Shown piece by piece: positions 1 through 9,445 of a stretch of DNA of 64,000 nt (position 1 is its first letter; every line of letters begins with the position of its first letter). The notes beneath the pieces were generated by a model. It saw only the letters and a program-made list of their open reading frames with translations. It was not told where the DNA came from and ran no database searches. The stretch is from Bolinopsis microptera (taxonomy: Eukaryota; Ctenophora; Tentaculata; Lobata; Bolinopsidae), in the NCBI RefSeq assembly GCF_026151205.1, contig NC_087073.1, forward strand, positions 1,488,001-1,552,000, given 5' to 3'. A program made the translations under genes and the position numbers.

Positions 1-866
1 TTGGTCACACACAGACAGTCATCAAAATTTGTCTATATGGTGCCTGTGGAGGGCTGTACTCGCACAAGAGAAAGGTACTGCTAGCGATGTGAACCATTGA
101 ACTTCACAATAGGAGTAGAGTACACTTGTCGTGTCAGCAGGGATAGAGTGGTGTAGGAAGATTAGATACACAGCCTTGAGCACGTTTGTCTCGATCGCTC
201 TGATGGTACTGTAGCCAGGGATACCACGTCTCTGCTTCAACATGAGTATGGCTTCAGATGTGTCTCAGTCAGAATAAAGAAGGGAGTGTGAGTCGGACTG
301 GTGGCTAAATTCTCGTGGAGAGCTTTTAACTTCCATTGTGGTTCTTTTATCCCAGGATTCATTCCTTGTATGTTAAGAAGAAATGTTGCAGGAGATCGGG
401 AGTATTGATTTGAGGTCTACTTTCCCAGCAGCGGTGGTAGAGAGCAGGTCTGTTGCAGGTACTGTGCAGGGTATGCCTGGGGAGATGTGGGTCTTGGTTG
501 GTATGGGTTTGCAGATTCTGCAGTTGAGTACTGAACACCCGGACGAAGATATAGCTGGGGGTTCGGGCTTGTTTGCGGAGGTTGTTGAGGGCCATTCATT
601 GATTCGAGTGTTTTCTGAATCATGCAGACATCTCTTTCGACCAATACGCTTTCAAACTGGTTCCATATGCTCCAGTGAAAATCCTTGATTGCTAAAAATT
701 TCGAAGCATTTTTCTCATGAGGCGGCTTCAAAGTTGATGATATTGTCCTGCTGCGCTTGTGATTGTCTTGAGCAGGAGGGACACCCCTTTCTTTCGGTTG
801 GATCAGTTTAGTGGGTGGTTTGTCGTGCTGATGCGCTTTAAACCTCTTATATGAATGAGCTTGCAT
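1..866 (-). pseudogene. LINE 5' part: Pro-rich leader plus start of endonuclease, running off the window
   Basis: Read on the minus strand, the segment from 866 encodes a proline- and glutamine-rich stretch. After an in-frame TAG at 417-419 it continues in the same frame into the N-terminus of an endonuclease/exonuclease/phosphatase-type (APE) LINE endonuclease. The diagnostic pieces are LNIQGMNPGIK, QWKLKAL and FFILTETHLKPYS. Further down, near 20-110, a shifted frame has MVHIASSTFLLC followed by a Y-S-P-P-Q-A-P stretch, which corresponds to the conserved YRPP region. The endonuclease is therefore broken by at least one stop and one or two frameshifts. The reverse transcriptase would lie left of base 1. 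In life this enzyme nicks target DNA for target-primed reverse transcription. The element identity is firm; its clade is not determined. Confidence 0.72.
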
Positions 867-886
867 TCATTGTTTAGGGCACAATG

Positions 887-1084
887 TTAGAGACAAGACC
901 ATTTGGAAAGTTGGGTATGGAAGTAGCGGCAGCTATCTCCCACGAATGCAACCGCGGCGACGATCTTTGCCTCCGGGACCGTTCGCAGAAATCGCTTGCA
1001 CCACGTGGGGAAGGTAGTGTTGGCATTGCCATCAGTTAGTCCGTAATGCCTTGCGGGGCATTCTGTTTCATGAGTAAAGGACAA
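887..1084 (-). pseudogene. coding-like stretch upstream of the LINE endonuclease
   Basis: A 65-codon minus-strand open frame lies just upstream of the LINE leader. It contains WCKRFL, then DSCRYFH, then SKWSCL; after its stop the DNA encodes a C-x-LNNEC-type stretch. The spaced Cys and His residues suggest a decayed CCCH-like nucleic-acid-binding segment of a LINE ORF1, but I do not recognise the family. It has no convincing start of its own. It could also be a chance frame in GC-richer DNA. Confidence 0.3.
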
Positions 1085-1713
1085 AATGGTATGTTGCGGA
1101 TAGTAAACTTCGTTGATTGGAGTCTTGATCTCTTTGTCCTCCGTGTTAGTTTTCGATCGTTGCAGTGGGTTTCTGTATTAATGGTAGATCAGAGTCAGCC
1201 TGCACATCGGACTTAAACAGATATTTGTTGCTTATCACATCTTTCTGGTCAGAAACAGGGGAGAATTTGCTTCGTTTGCTGTGGTGGGAATGGTTGACTT
1301 CCAGTGGAGAGACACTCGCCGCACAGAAATACAACTCCTATTTCCTCGTCAAATGCGTGTCAGTATAACAACCACGGTGACGGGTCTCTTACAACGACAG
1401 CATATTACTTCGTGGCGAGTTGTCAGAGGAGGAGGGGGTAAAGTCGGCCTTGCACTTCAGGAAAGCGAATTGCACGTGCGTCTTGGATAAAACTGCACAA
1501 TCGCGTAGCAGCTACCGCCTTGGTTAGGTGGTTCCCGCTCTTCTAGGGTAGAATTAGTTCGCAGAAACTGGATAGTCGCTTATCATAGCACTGGAAAGCT
1601 TTACCGCATTACGATAGGTGTTTTCTGAAGGATAGTCTAGAGTTACCTAGCAGGTCCAATTTTGCTAAGGGATTGTTGCTTTGGTATGCATCTATGAGGA
1701 CCTTAATCCTCAG
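1085..1713. other. no gene recognised
   Basis: Base composition is close to that of the LINE leader next to it, so this may be more of the same 5' region. Short open frames exist on both strands but none shows a motif I recognise. Confidence 0.4.
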
Positions 1714-1962
1714 TTCTGGAGTTAAAGCTTTAATCTTCCGATGAGCAGTTCATCGCTAGAGAAGGCGTGTACACTCGCATCGATCCAGTAATATGTATAA
1801 TCCTTCGAAAACAAACGGGTGGGCACACTTGTATACACACCGTGTATAACAGGTGTAACTAAGAAGGGTTACAGCTCGTTCACACGTGTACACGCCAAAT
1901 ATTGCTAATATTCGGTAGATATATCCTGAGCTATTAAAGCGTTGCAAAATGTAAACGTACTA
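1714..1962 (+). repeat. left arm of a long inverted repeat (partner at 11254-11494)
   Basis: This segment, from TTCTGGAGTTAAAGC to AAATGTAAACGTACTA, reappears inverted at 11254-11494 with scattered substitutions and small indels. Shared blocks include GATGAGCAGTTCATCGCTAG, AATATGTATAATCCTTCG and CACCGTGTATAACAGGTGTA. Homology stops abruptly on both sides. The arms enclose about 9.3 kb that contains transposase fragments, so they could be long terminal inverted repeats of a large transposon. They could equally be two independent, opposite copies of a small repeat. Confidence 0.75.
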
Positions 1963-2042
1963 TAAGAAGTCAGGAGGAGGCCCAGAAGGAGGGACTAGGA
2001 GGAGGAGGAGGGAACTGAGGGATGACTTCAGGAGGAGGATGA

Positions 2043-2078
<36 letters not shown>

Positions 2079-2935
2079 TAGGATGAGGAGGACTGAGAAG
2101 GTTGGAGGACTGAGGAGGATGGCTGAGGAGGATGCTGAGGAGATGACTGAGAGAGGAGGAAGAGGATGAGGAGGGAGATGGAGGACCAGGAGAGGAGGCC
2201 AATGGAGGAGGAGGTGGACTGGGAAGGAGAAGAACTGTGGTGGATGATGAGGAGGACTGATGGGACGAGGAGGAAGAGTACGGAGGGGGGATGAGGAGGG
2301 AGGAGGAAGAGGATTGGGAGGTCAGGAGGAGGAGGAGGACTGAGGAGAACTGAGGGAAGAGGAGGGAGGAGGAACTGAATAGGAGGAGGAAAGGAGGGGG
2401 ACTGGGAGAGGGAACTGGGGTGGAGGAGGATTGGTGAGATGGATGAGGAGGAGGGTACCCAGGAGGTGGAGGACTGAGGACCGAGGAGGAAGAGGAGGGA
2501 GGATGAAGAGGAGGAGGTAGGACCAGGATGGGAGGGTCTGAGGAGGGGGACTGAGGAGGAATGAGGAGGATTGGCTGAGGGAGGTGGATGAGATTGGGAG
2601 GAGGAGGAGGACTGAATAGGAGGAGGGGGAGGGGGATTGGGGGGAGGACTGAGGAGAGGATGGAGGCTGAGGAGAAGGATGAGGAGGAGGGACTGAGGAG
2701 GACTGAGGACTGAGGAGAAAGAGGGAGGATGGAAGAGGAGGAGAGGACCCAGGAGGAGGACCAGGAGGAGAGGAGGACTGGGGACGGAGGAGGACTGTTG
2801 TGACTGATCGAGGAGGGACTGAGGACGAGGAGGAGGATGTAGGAGGAGGCTGAGGAGGGGAGGAGGAAGAGGACTGTGGAAGTCAGGAAGACCCAGGGGG
2901 AGGAGGAGGAGAGTAGGAGGAGGAAGCATCTTTAT
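1963..2935 (+). repeat. GGA-rich polypurine tract, about 1 kb
   Basis: Nearly 1 kb of almost pure purine on the plus strand, built from GGA, GAGGA and GGACTGAGGA variants. One poly-C run interrupts it near the left end. The pyrimidine strand reads as a long Pro/Ser/Leu-rich open frame that is a composition artefact. Such tracts can form triplex (H-DNA) or, through repeated GG runs, quadruplex structures. Confidence 0.9.
2044..2077 (+). repeat. poly-C run of about 34
   Basis: Uninterrupted cytosines inside the GGA tract. The strand switch from purine to poly-C inside an otherwise purine strand is odd. The run length may be an assembly estimate. Confidence 0.9.
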
Positions 2936-3200
2936 GTTATTTCCATTTTTGTCCGTTTTTGTCCATTTTTGTCCGTTTTTGTCCCGCTCTATTTTTTGTC
3001 CGTTTTGAAATATAGGGTACCGAACGGACAAAAAACATGTTCCCCTATCACAGCAACATTGAACATTTTATTTGCAATTTAGGTGTCATTAATGTCTCCC
3101 TATGGTCCGCCTATGCCCGTCTAATGGGGGGGGTGGTCGCCTATGTCCTGCTATGTCCGTCTATGTCGCCTAAGTCCGCCTATGTCCTGTTCCTTTTTGG
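2936..3200 (+). repeat. short degenerate repeats (TTTTTGTCCG and CCTATGTCCG units)
   Basis: From 2945 to 3005 the unit TTTTTGTCCGT/A repeats about five times, and an inverted copy ACGGACAAAAAAC follows at 3023. From 3100 to 3190 a second degenerate unit, close to CCTATGTCCGT, repeats about eight times. Both units share the core TGTCCG, suggesting one repeat family. Confidence 0.75.
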
Positions 3201-3239
3201 ATTCTATGAGGACATTGGATCATAGAAGAGTGACACCAC

Positions 3240-3325
3240 CACCCCCCCATTCAAACGGACGATTTGGCGCCCCCTAAGACGGCGCCCCTGCACAGCGGGG
3301 CAGCGGGGCCCTCGTTACGCCACTG
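3240..3325 (-). repeat. GC-rich repeat GGGGGCGCCAAAT, copy 1
   Basis: The block ATTTGGCGCCCCCTAAGACG followed by GCGCCCCTGCACAGCGG is present inverted at 13846-13910. Its strong GC content in an AT-rich setting and its two opposite copies suggest the edge of a dispersed mobile repeat. Confidence 0.6.
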
Positions 3326-4484
3326 TTCTCATCCATCAGTAAAAACGCCTGAAATCATTAAAATCCACTATGTAATACGATCTTCAGCCACTTCTTGATG
3401 GGGCAAATCTAAATGGAGCATTTTAGAATGATGCGTAGGATTGTGTATCTTTATTTAATAGTACACTACACTGTAGGTGTGTATTCTGTATAAAAATTAT
3501 CTTTATCCGGTTGTTGCGACAAGTAAAAATGTCTTATTGGGAAAAAAAAGGAATTTTACTCAGCGGTTCAATGTAACTACATGTATTTCATGATCTCAAA
3601 AAAAAAAAATTAATTTGTTATCATTCTAGTGTTGCACGTATAAAACTGTAGGTGTACTTGAGGGTTACAACCGAAAAAGGGATCTTTTAGTAGCGCTCTC
3701 TTTATTAAATTCAAATCATGATTTCCCGTGGTTGCCTCACATGAGATTGCCATCTACTCAATGAAGTCTTTAGCATACCGGTCCTTGGATTGGTGGCTTA
3801 AGCATTCAGAGGTTAAATCACCCATTTTACATCAGTTGCAATCATAAGAGAACAAGTAAAATTATTAATAATCAAAATCCTAGAAATTGTAAACAACTGA
3901 AAGTTGTTAATCGTTGTGTAATGATTGATTATGGACTGAGTAAGCACTCGTACATTGTATTTTGGCATCACTTTGCTTTAGAATAAAATTATATGCGTAT
4001 CATCCTTAGGTTGTACTCCAAACGTTAATGACGGTTGCAGTGGTGGTTGTGATTTATACAACTCATCGTTAACTGCATTTTGGGGATAAAATATTAAATA
4101 CTACAACATAAGTCTGTCGACTGAAACACATTAAATCATTGATTTTTCCACTACAAATCCCTTATGGGTCATAAAAACTTCTTAGGTTTAAGGAACCAAA
4201 ACGTAACGATTGAAATATGGTTTCAAGCTGATCGGAAAAAACGCAATTAGCAGAACAATATTGGAGAGATTCAGAACAAGTGATTCTGTCAAGACCGTCC
4301 ATCAGCACACAAAATATTTAAGTGCAATAAAAATATATCTAACGCAATTATAAATTAAATTGCCAACGGTTCAGGTCTCCAAAAAGTACGCTATCCGAAT
4401 TCCCTTCTTTTTGCAAGTTGAGGTGACCAATGTCTAACCAGAATGTTTATAGAAAACAAATCAAAGATACAGAATTTAGGCTAA
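3326..4484. other. AT-rich DNA, no gene seen
   Basis: Frequent stops in all frames, A runs at 3541 and 3598, and no recognisable domain or long repeat. Confidence 0.6.
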
Positions 4485-4790
4485 CGGAAAGATGCAAAAA
4501 GCATGGATATGTTATGACATAAGGGACTGCCCGAGGCAAAGGGGCAATCCTTACCCCAAAGCGCCGGCGACCTATTAATTAATTAATGTAATATTACTAA
4601 TCAATGTAATAGTAAACGGTCATAATTAAGAGTTTATCATAATTCTAATAAGTAATTAATTCATTTAATTATAAATGTGAGATTGCCAAATTGCCAAGAA
4701 AAATCTGTTAGGTAAGAAAATGATATTTATTAACATTGATGGCTTGAAGTTGTATTTGTTATAGTTATATAATATAGAGACTCCCAGAGA
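4485..4790 (+). repeat. direct repeat copy 1 (decayed zinc-knuckle exon plus AT-rich 3' region)
   Basis: About 300 bp that recur in the same orientation at 5149-5436. The start encodes a decayed version of the zinc-knuckle exon, with a stop after CKKHGYVMT. The ATTAATTAATTAATGTAATA and TAAACGGTCATAATTAAGAG stretches follow. Shorter inverted pieces of the AT-rich half occur at about 40240-40330 and 41610-41710. Confidence 0.75.
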
Positions 4791-4814
4791 CTGTTGGCAC
4801 TTAAGCTAATTCAA

Positions 4815-5076
4815 CAGAAAAACTGAGCTGACAAATACCCATAAGGAAAGTACAAGTAGAGATTCAGTGGAGCTTGATTTAGTGAGGAGGAGGATCTTGG
4901 TTGTATCATGAAGACGTCTAATAAACATACTACGAACGAGCAGCTTACCGGCGCGGAGCCATGGGTGGTTGTCGATACGACCGCAAAAAAAGGGAGCGGG
5001 CCTCTCGGCAAGTCCGAATGGGCAAGATAGCCGCCAGCCGGACAGATAGTGCAGCTACAAACGTAGTACCGGTTGT
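4815..5076 (+). pseudogene. internally deleted copy of the 5905-6550 gene-like unit
   Basis: The beginning matches 5905-6045 and the end matches 6435-6550. About 390 bp between them are missing, and the join lies near a shared CGATACGACC-like sequence. Reading frames are broken. This is a deletion derivative of the unit next door, not an independent gene. Confidence 0.7.
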
Positions 5077-5148
5077 TAGAGTAAGTTTAAATTTAAAGTC
5101 AATATTGAAGTAACGTAAAATTTAGGTTAATGGAATAATTAATTTCAG

Positions 5149-5230
5149 ATGCAAAAAGCCTGGGCACATAATAAGTGACTGCCCGAGGCCGAGGGGCAAT
5201 CCTTACCCCAGAGCCCCGGCAACCCATTAA
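5149..5230 (+). CDS. terminal exon with CCHC zinc-knuckle half
   Basis: After an acceptor-like AATTTCAG, the exon reads CKKPGHIISDCPRPRGNPYP and stops at TAA 5228-5230. CKKPGHIISDC fits the C-x4-H-x4-C part of a CCHC zinc knuckle; the first cysteine would come from an upstream exon I could not find. Such knuckles bind nucleic acid in retrotransposon gag proteins and in some DNA-transposon proteins. The decayed copy at 4485 supports mobility of the whole unit. Confidence 0.5.
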
Positions 5231-5436
5231 TTAATTAATGTAATAGTACTAATTAATGTAATAGTAAACAGTCATAATTAAGAGTAAGTATTCTAATAAG
5301 TAATTAATTCATTTAAATAAATGTGAGGTGGCCAAATTGCCAAGAAACATCTGCTAGGTAAGAAAATGAAATTTATTAACATTGATAGCTTGAAGTTGTA
5401 TTTGTTATAGTTATATAATATAAAGACTGTTGGCAC
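5149..5436 (+). repeat. direct repeat copy 2
   Basis: Second copy of the 4485-4790 repeat. This one keeps the zinc-knuckle frame open and ends in the same GTTGGCAC stretch. Confidence 0.75.
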
Positions 5437-5472
5437 AAACAGTCATGGGAATCTCCACCTAATGAAATTAAG

Positions 5473-5940
5473 GTGACCGTTCACCTAAAGTCAGTTTCTG
5501 GTAAAAGTAAAGCCAGACCCAACACTCACCTACTCCTTCTACAGAGTGAATACCAGCTCCTCCATGAGTTATTGCAATTTCTCGAGACATTTAATCAGTA
5601 CACTCTGTCAATCCAGACGAACTATGCAAGCCTTTCAAACTCGATCATTATGCGTGACCACCTCTATGAAATCGTTACAAACTCAGCAGGTGACTGCAAA
5701 GCTATAAAAGAAGTAAAGAACATGATGCACGCTAATTGGGACACCCGTATACCGTCAATGGGACTGCATTATATTGCTGCTTTTTTAGATCCTAGTCTTA
5801 AAAATCTCCGATCACTTGTTGATTATATGGAAAGTCGAGAGGATACAATGTCTGAGTTCATTATCTCAATTATCACTGAAATGGGTATTACTATGAAGCA
5901 GCTGTGTCCTGACAAATACCAACAAGGAAAGTACAAGTAG
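5473..5940 (+). pseudogene. hAT-type transposase fragment
   Basis: A 155-codon open frame beginning near a non-ATG codon. It shows the region before the hAT C-terminal dimerisation domain: LLHELLQFLETFNQYTLSIQ, a helical middle, then HYIAAFLDPSLKNL, which matches the A-x-x-L-D-P-x-x-K-x-L signature of hAT and ZBED-like proteins. The N-terminal BED finger, the first catalytic motifs and the terminal dimerisation motif are all absent, so this piece alone cannot be active. The downstream 65 bp also occur at 4830-4910. hAT enzymes cut and paste DNA with 8-bp target duplications; no flanking terminal repeats were identified. ZBED-like domesticated exons are an alternative. Confidence 0.6.
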
Positions 5941-5988
5941 AGATTCAGTGGAGCTTGATTTAGTGAGGAGGAGGATCTTGGTTGTATC

Positions 5989-6156
5989 ATGAAGACGTAT
6001 AATAAACATTCTACGAACGAGCAGCTTGCCGGAGCCATGAGTGGATGTCGAACCATCACAGGAGATACATTTTTCTGTGGGGTGGTGACAACCACCCATG
6101 GCCTAGATCCGGCCCCCTTCAAGGACAATGAGAGGAATGGAGAGGAGTATTTGGCG
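5989..6156 (+). CDS. exon-like ORF of an unrecognised gene-like unit
   Basis: Open frame from ATG 5989 to a good donor (GCG|GTAAGTG). Features visible are TGDTFFCGVVTTTHGLDPAP and an acidic end, ERNGEEYLA. The next acceptor, at 6266/6267, joins to VATETNDPLRA and then a stop, one frame away from the long ORF that follows. Either the copy is frameshifted or the true splice differs. I do not recognise the family. Confidence 0.4.
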
Positions 6157-6266
6157 GTAAGTGAAGTAATTATGCTCACTGCATTTGGTCGATATATTTA
6201 TTGAGTCGTTCATATACAATATAACTATGTATATAATACTTTAGTACACAATTATATATTTCACAG

Positions 6267-6545
6267 GTGGCTACTGAGACAAATGACCCGTTACGGGCTT
6301 GAGCAGAGTAGAGAGAAGTCCCAACGGATCTCTACAATAGGTAGAATTCTGCCCCGGTACCTCAGGCTCGACAACGGCCGAGGCTTCTCCTGGCAGGAGC
6401 TGGAGGCAGTGGACCTGAGGTACCGGGTCAGATCATCTAACAGGCGATACGACCGCACAAAAAGGGAGCGGGCCTCTCGGCAAGTCCGAATGGGCAAGAT
6501 AGCCGGACAGATAGTGCAGCTACAAACGCAGTACCAACTGTTAGA
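6267..6545 (+). CDS. exon-like ORF, basic and Gln-rich
   Basis: Acceptor ATATTTCACAG precedes it and donor TTAGA|GTAAGT follows. The frame is open throughout, very basic (RRYDRTKRERASRQVRMGK) and ends in a probable coiled-coil start (IVQLQTQYQLLE). It splices in phase to the exon at 6645. A deletion copy of its 3' half lies at 4990-5075. Unrecognised family; probably part of a mobile element, given the multiple local copies. Confidence 0.5.
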
Positions 6546-6644
6546 GTAAGTTTAATTGAAGTAACATTACACATATTTGTTCAAGCAATCTAGTAGTAAT
6601 TCATACAAAATGACAAAAATTTAGAGTGTTATCTTATTCCTCAG

Positions 6645-6771
6645 AGAAGAGGCAGCCACGAACGAGCAGCAGAGGTTTATCTGGGACAACCTTGGTTGCA
6701 TACTTCAGAAGAACATTTCTGTCCTGAAAGAGAGTAGGAGCTTGTCAACTGAAATGTTCCCGAACAAAAAG
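6645..6771 (+). CDS. exon-like ORF continuing the coiled-coil region
   Basis: Bounded by acceptor TATTCCTCAG and donor AAAAAG|GTATCG. It joins the preceding exon in phase (Q-L-L-E then EEAATNEQQRFIWDNL) and continues NISVLKESRSLS to FPNKK. A second copy at 9446-9580 carries the same sequence. The consistent splice signals and phase are the best evidence that this was a real spliced gene. Confidence 0.5.
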
Positions 6772-6950
6772 GTATCGTACATTGTAAAAAGTGTTATTTA
6801 GGACAATATAAGTCGGATTACATTGAGAAACTTTTAAAAGGTTAAATTTGTATGAAATAAAATACTTAATATTATTCATAACAATTATTTCTTCACTTGC
6901 ACATTGTGGTTAAGCTATTCATCGATTCAGACAGCTCACCTTCGACAAAG

Positions 6951-7130
6951 ATTGCTCTGAATATCATAAATCAGAGAAAGTGCAACGCTTGCCTGAAACA
7001 TGTACCCTTCGTTTACGCTGACTGCCCTGATACAGAAGACAACCTCTTTAGAATGATGGTCTGTGGTAACAACTACCTTGACAATGAGACATGGCGTATC
7101 TACAATTATCCAGTACAGATTCACTCCTGA
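6951..7130 (+). CDS. exon-like ORF with C-x2-C motif, ends in stop
   Basis: After acceptor CGACAAAG the frame joins the previous exon in phase and reads INQRKCNACLKHVPF, then YADCPDTEDNLF and MMVCGNNYLDNETW, with TGA at 7128-7130. CNAC plus further cysteines suggest a metal-binding knuckle. Another plus frame across the stop also stays open (FTPDAFLGRPVESF to TREMFK, stop near 7200), so the C-terminus is uncertain. The copy at 9446-9845 preserves both frames. Unrecognised family. Confidence 0.42.
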   Translation: MALNIINQRKCNACLKHVPFVYADCPDTEDNLFRMMVCGNNYLDNETWRIYNYPVQIHS

Positions 7131-7232
7131 TGCCTTCTTGGGTAGACCTGTTGAGAGTTTTATTCCTTTGCCGTATTTTACCCGGGAGATGTTTAAGTAG
7201 TGCACGCTTTGTCGTGTCAGGTACTACTACGT

Positions 7233-7615
7233 CATGTAATTTTGTTACTAATTGCAACTTTGTCTGTAATTTTGTTATAATTGCAACTTTGTCTGTAATT
7301 TTGTTATAATTGCAACTTTGTCTGTAATTTTGTTATAATTGCAACTTTGTCTGTAATTTTGTTATAATTGCAACTTTGTCTGTAATTTTGTTATAATTGC
7401 AACTTTGTCTGTAATTTTGTTATAATTGCAACTTTGTCCGTAATTTTTGTATAATTGCAACTTTGTCTGTAATTTTGTTATAATTGCAACTTTGTCTGTA
7501 ATTTTGTTATAATTGCAACTTTGTCTGTAATTTTGTTACAATTGCAACTTTGTCTGTAATTTTGTTATTGATTGCAACTTTGTCTGTAATTATGTTATAA
7601 TTGCAACTTAATCTG
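7233..7615 (+). repeat. 29-bp minisatellite, about 13 copies
   Basis: Unit ATTGCAACTTTGTCTGTAAT plus TTTGTTATA, mostly identical between copies, with one unit carrying CCGTAATTTTTGTATAA. It directly follows the exon-like unit. Short TCTGTAATATT echoes occur near 7760 and 9860. Confidence 0.92.
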
Positions 7616-7646
7616 TAACTCTTCATTAATACTTATACGGTTTCAG

Positions 7647-7731
7647 GATGAGCTACAGTCGTTATTTATGTAAAGAGACAAATGATGAAGAGGGACAGCA
7701 ACTGGATGAAGAGCTTTGCAGAAAATGTCAA
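7647..7731 (+). CDS. short exon-like segment, ELCRKCQ
   Basis: Preceded by acceptor CGGTTTCAG and followed by CAA|GTAAATG. From the internal ATG the frame reads SYSRYLCKETNDEEGQQLDE and then ELCRKCQ. The segment NDEEGQQLDEELCRKCQ is related to DEEGQLLLEALCKRCQ at 10725-10790, so this is a duplicated exon with a C-x2-C motif. Function unknown; its position beside KDZ-like sequence suggests a transposon protein. Confidence 0.4.
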
Positions 7732-8490
7732 GTAAATGAAATACACTTTTAATATTACAGCTTTATCTGTAATATTATTGATAATCCTTCCACAGTTTCA
7801 GGATAAGTTACCGATGCTATTATATTTGTACAGTTTCAATTGTGACAAAATCATGAGACCTGCTATTGTTAACATAATCTTCTAATAGGAGCTCAGTGAT
7901 ACTTACTTATAGGAAGGGATCAAGGTAAACAGTCTCTCAATCATATCTAATACAACTAACACAGCTTATCAGTTAGTTGAGCAGTGATATTTTGATATCT
8001 TTGTGCTGTTTCTGTTTTTCAACATTATTATTTTCTTTCCATTTGTTTTTTTGTTTCTAATTAACTTTTTTGTTTCTTTTTTTCTGTAAATGTCTCCTTT
8101 TCCTTTTCTTTTCAAATAACCTCATACTACAATATATATTTTAAGTATAATGGAAATTATTAAGCATTTAGTATCATTGTACAGTGTTCACTTGATCATA
8201 TAGTTTTTTTAAATAATAAAATGATGAAATGTTTCAGTTTTACTTTCGTTTCTTTGTTTCACTGTATGACAATGGTTGACCTTAGTCGTCATAGCACTAT
8301 TAATATAAACTATAAGAACCCTGGCTCGTAGTACTAACCCCCCTACAGGTAGTATACGGCTTAGGGTTAATGAAAGGAAATAAGCACCTCAGGCCATCCA
8401 AACACCGGGAGTGACCTAGCGAGCTTTGTATTGTATTGTATAAGAACCCAGATTTTCAGCTAGTTAAGTAATAATTTAACACACAGGTTA
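7732..8490. other. T-rich intergenic or intronic DNA with a possible SINE-like tail
   Basis: Mostly T-rich with no gene. Around 8330-8435 a GC-richer stretch ends in TTTGTATTGTATTGTATAAG, which looks like the 3' end of a SINE or LINE fragment with a TATTG tail. No A/B box pair was confirmed. Confidence 0.4.
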
Positions 8491-9241
8491 ATGTTTAGCG
8501 AAATGGATCTTGATTTAGAAGTAGAACCACTTTTCTCATCCACCGGGGTACAAGAAACTGAAAGTGAGCACTGGACAATGGTTCCTTATACTCTCGCGGA
8601 CTGTATACCTGTCTTCTTTTGTGTTGGGAAGAACAAGTAAACCGTGCTTTTGCAACTATCAAAAGAAGATCTTTTAGCAACAGCGAGGAAGTTTGTCGTT
8701 GGAAATCCAGGGTTCAAAATCTCGCTCTGTGTGAGCTCAGTGGAGCTAAGAATTGACAATTGACATAGACGAGCCAGACGAGGTTACGTTAGAATACAGC
8801 CTGACAATGATAGAAGTTGGGTTGACCATTTTTATCTGTAGGCCGAAAAATATGAAAAGAAAGATTCGTGGCGCTGAGGCCGTTGGCCGTCTCATCAAAA
8901 GGGGCAGGTTTTCCACCCCTTTAAATGAAGTACCGGCGGATTCTGTTCCTAGAAACATTATGAAGAATCTACGAAAAGGGGAGACGCTGTTTGAAGAGCT
9001 TGGGCTTACGGGAGTTGTGTTCCTTATGGAACTAAAATGCCCGATATGTGAGAAAAGAATTAAGACAACAGATGTGGGGACATTCAAGTCCCACTTTGTC
9101 CCGCATCTGCGGCGACACATACTTGCTGGCAGTGCCAATGAAAAAGCAGTAACCCTGCTACGCTTCATCAAAGCTAAAGATGATACCAAACGGCAGCATG
9201 TCCCGGATGTATGCAGGCAATTATTTGGTGATAATATTTAA
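8491..9241 (+). pseudogene. broken ORF of about 250 codons with zinc-finger-like C-terminus
   Basis: ATG 8491 follows an acceptor-like ACACACAG. The first part (MDLDLEVEPLFSS, TMVPYTLADCIPVFF) meets TAA at 8638-8640 and continues in the same frame (QLSKEDLLATARKFVVG, ISLCVSSVELRID). At 8751-8764 the 7-mer AATTGAC is tandemly duplicated and shifts the frame. Downstream the open frame to 9241 has a basic region and CPICEKRIKTTDVGTFKSH followed by further His, a C2H2-like arrangement. I do not recognise the family. One stop and one 7-bp duplication are the only visible breaks, so inactivation looks recent. It may encode a DNA-binding subunit of the surrounding transposon. Confidence 0.5.
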
Positions 9242-9445
9242 TCACCAAATACTCGTGGAATTGGAGACTTAAAACGAAGTTAACCGAATTTCGTATTATT
9301 TAACTTAATTTCTTAAGGTACGAGCATATTATTTCGTAGCCTCATGGTACTGTTCATAATATTGTTATAAAATATGTTTCCCGAGAACGGCTTACTTGAT
9401 AGATAAAACTTTAATTAAGGTACGAGCCTTTCGTAGCCTCATGGT
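9242..9445 (+). repeat. duplicated motif AAGGTACGAGC...TCGTAGCCTCATGGTAC
   Basis: The motif occurs at 9315-9350, split by TATTATT, and at 9418-9448. Its ends (GGTACGAG and CTCATGGTAC) are imperfectly inverted, like a short palindromic insertion or excision scar. The second copy abuts the repeated exon unit. Confidence 0.55.

Noticed and set aside
2078-3031. 317-codon Pro/Ser/Leu-rich ORF on the minus strand
   Set aside because: It is the complement of the GGA-rich tract; lack of stops follows from composition (no TAA/TAG/TGA in pyrimidine runs).
8310-8440. tRNA gene or tRNA-derived SINE head
   Set aside because: No cloverleaf or paired A/B boxes could be read; only a SINE-like tail is visible.
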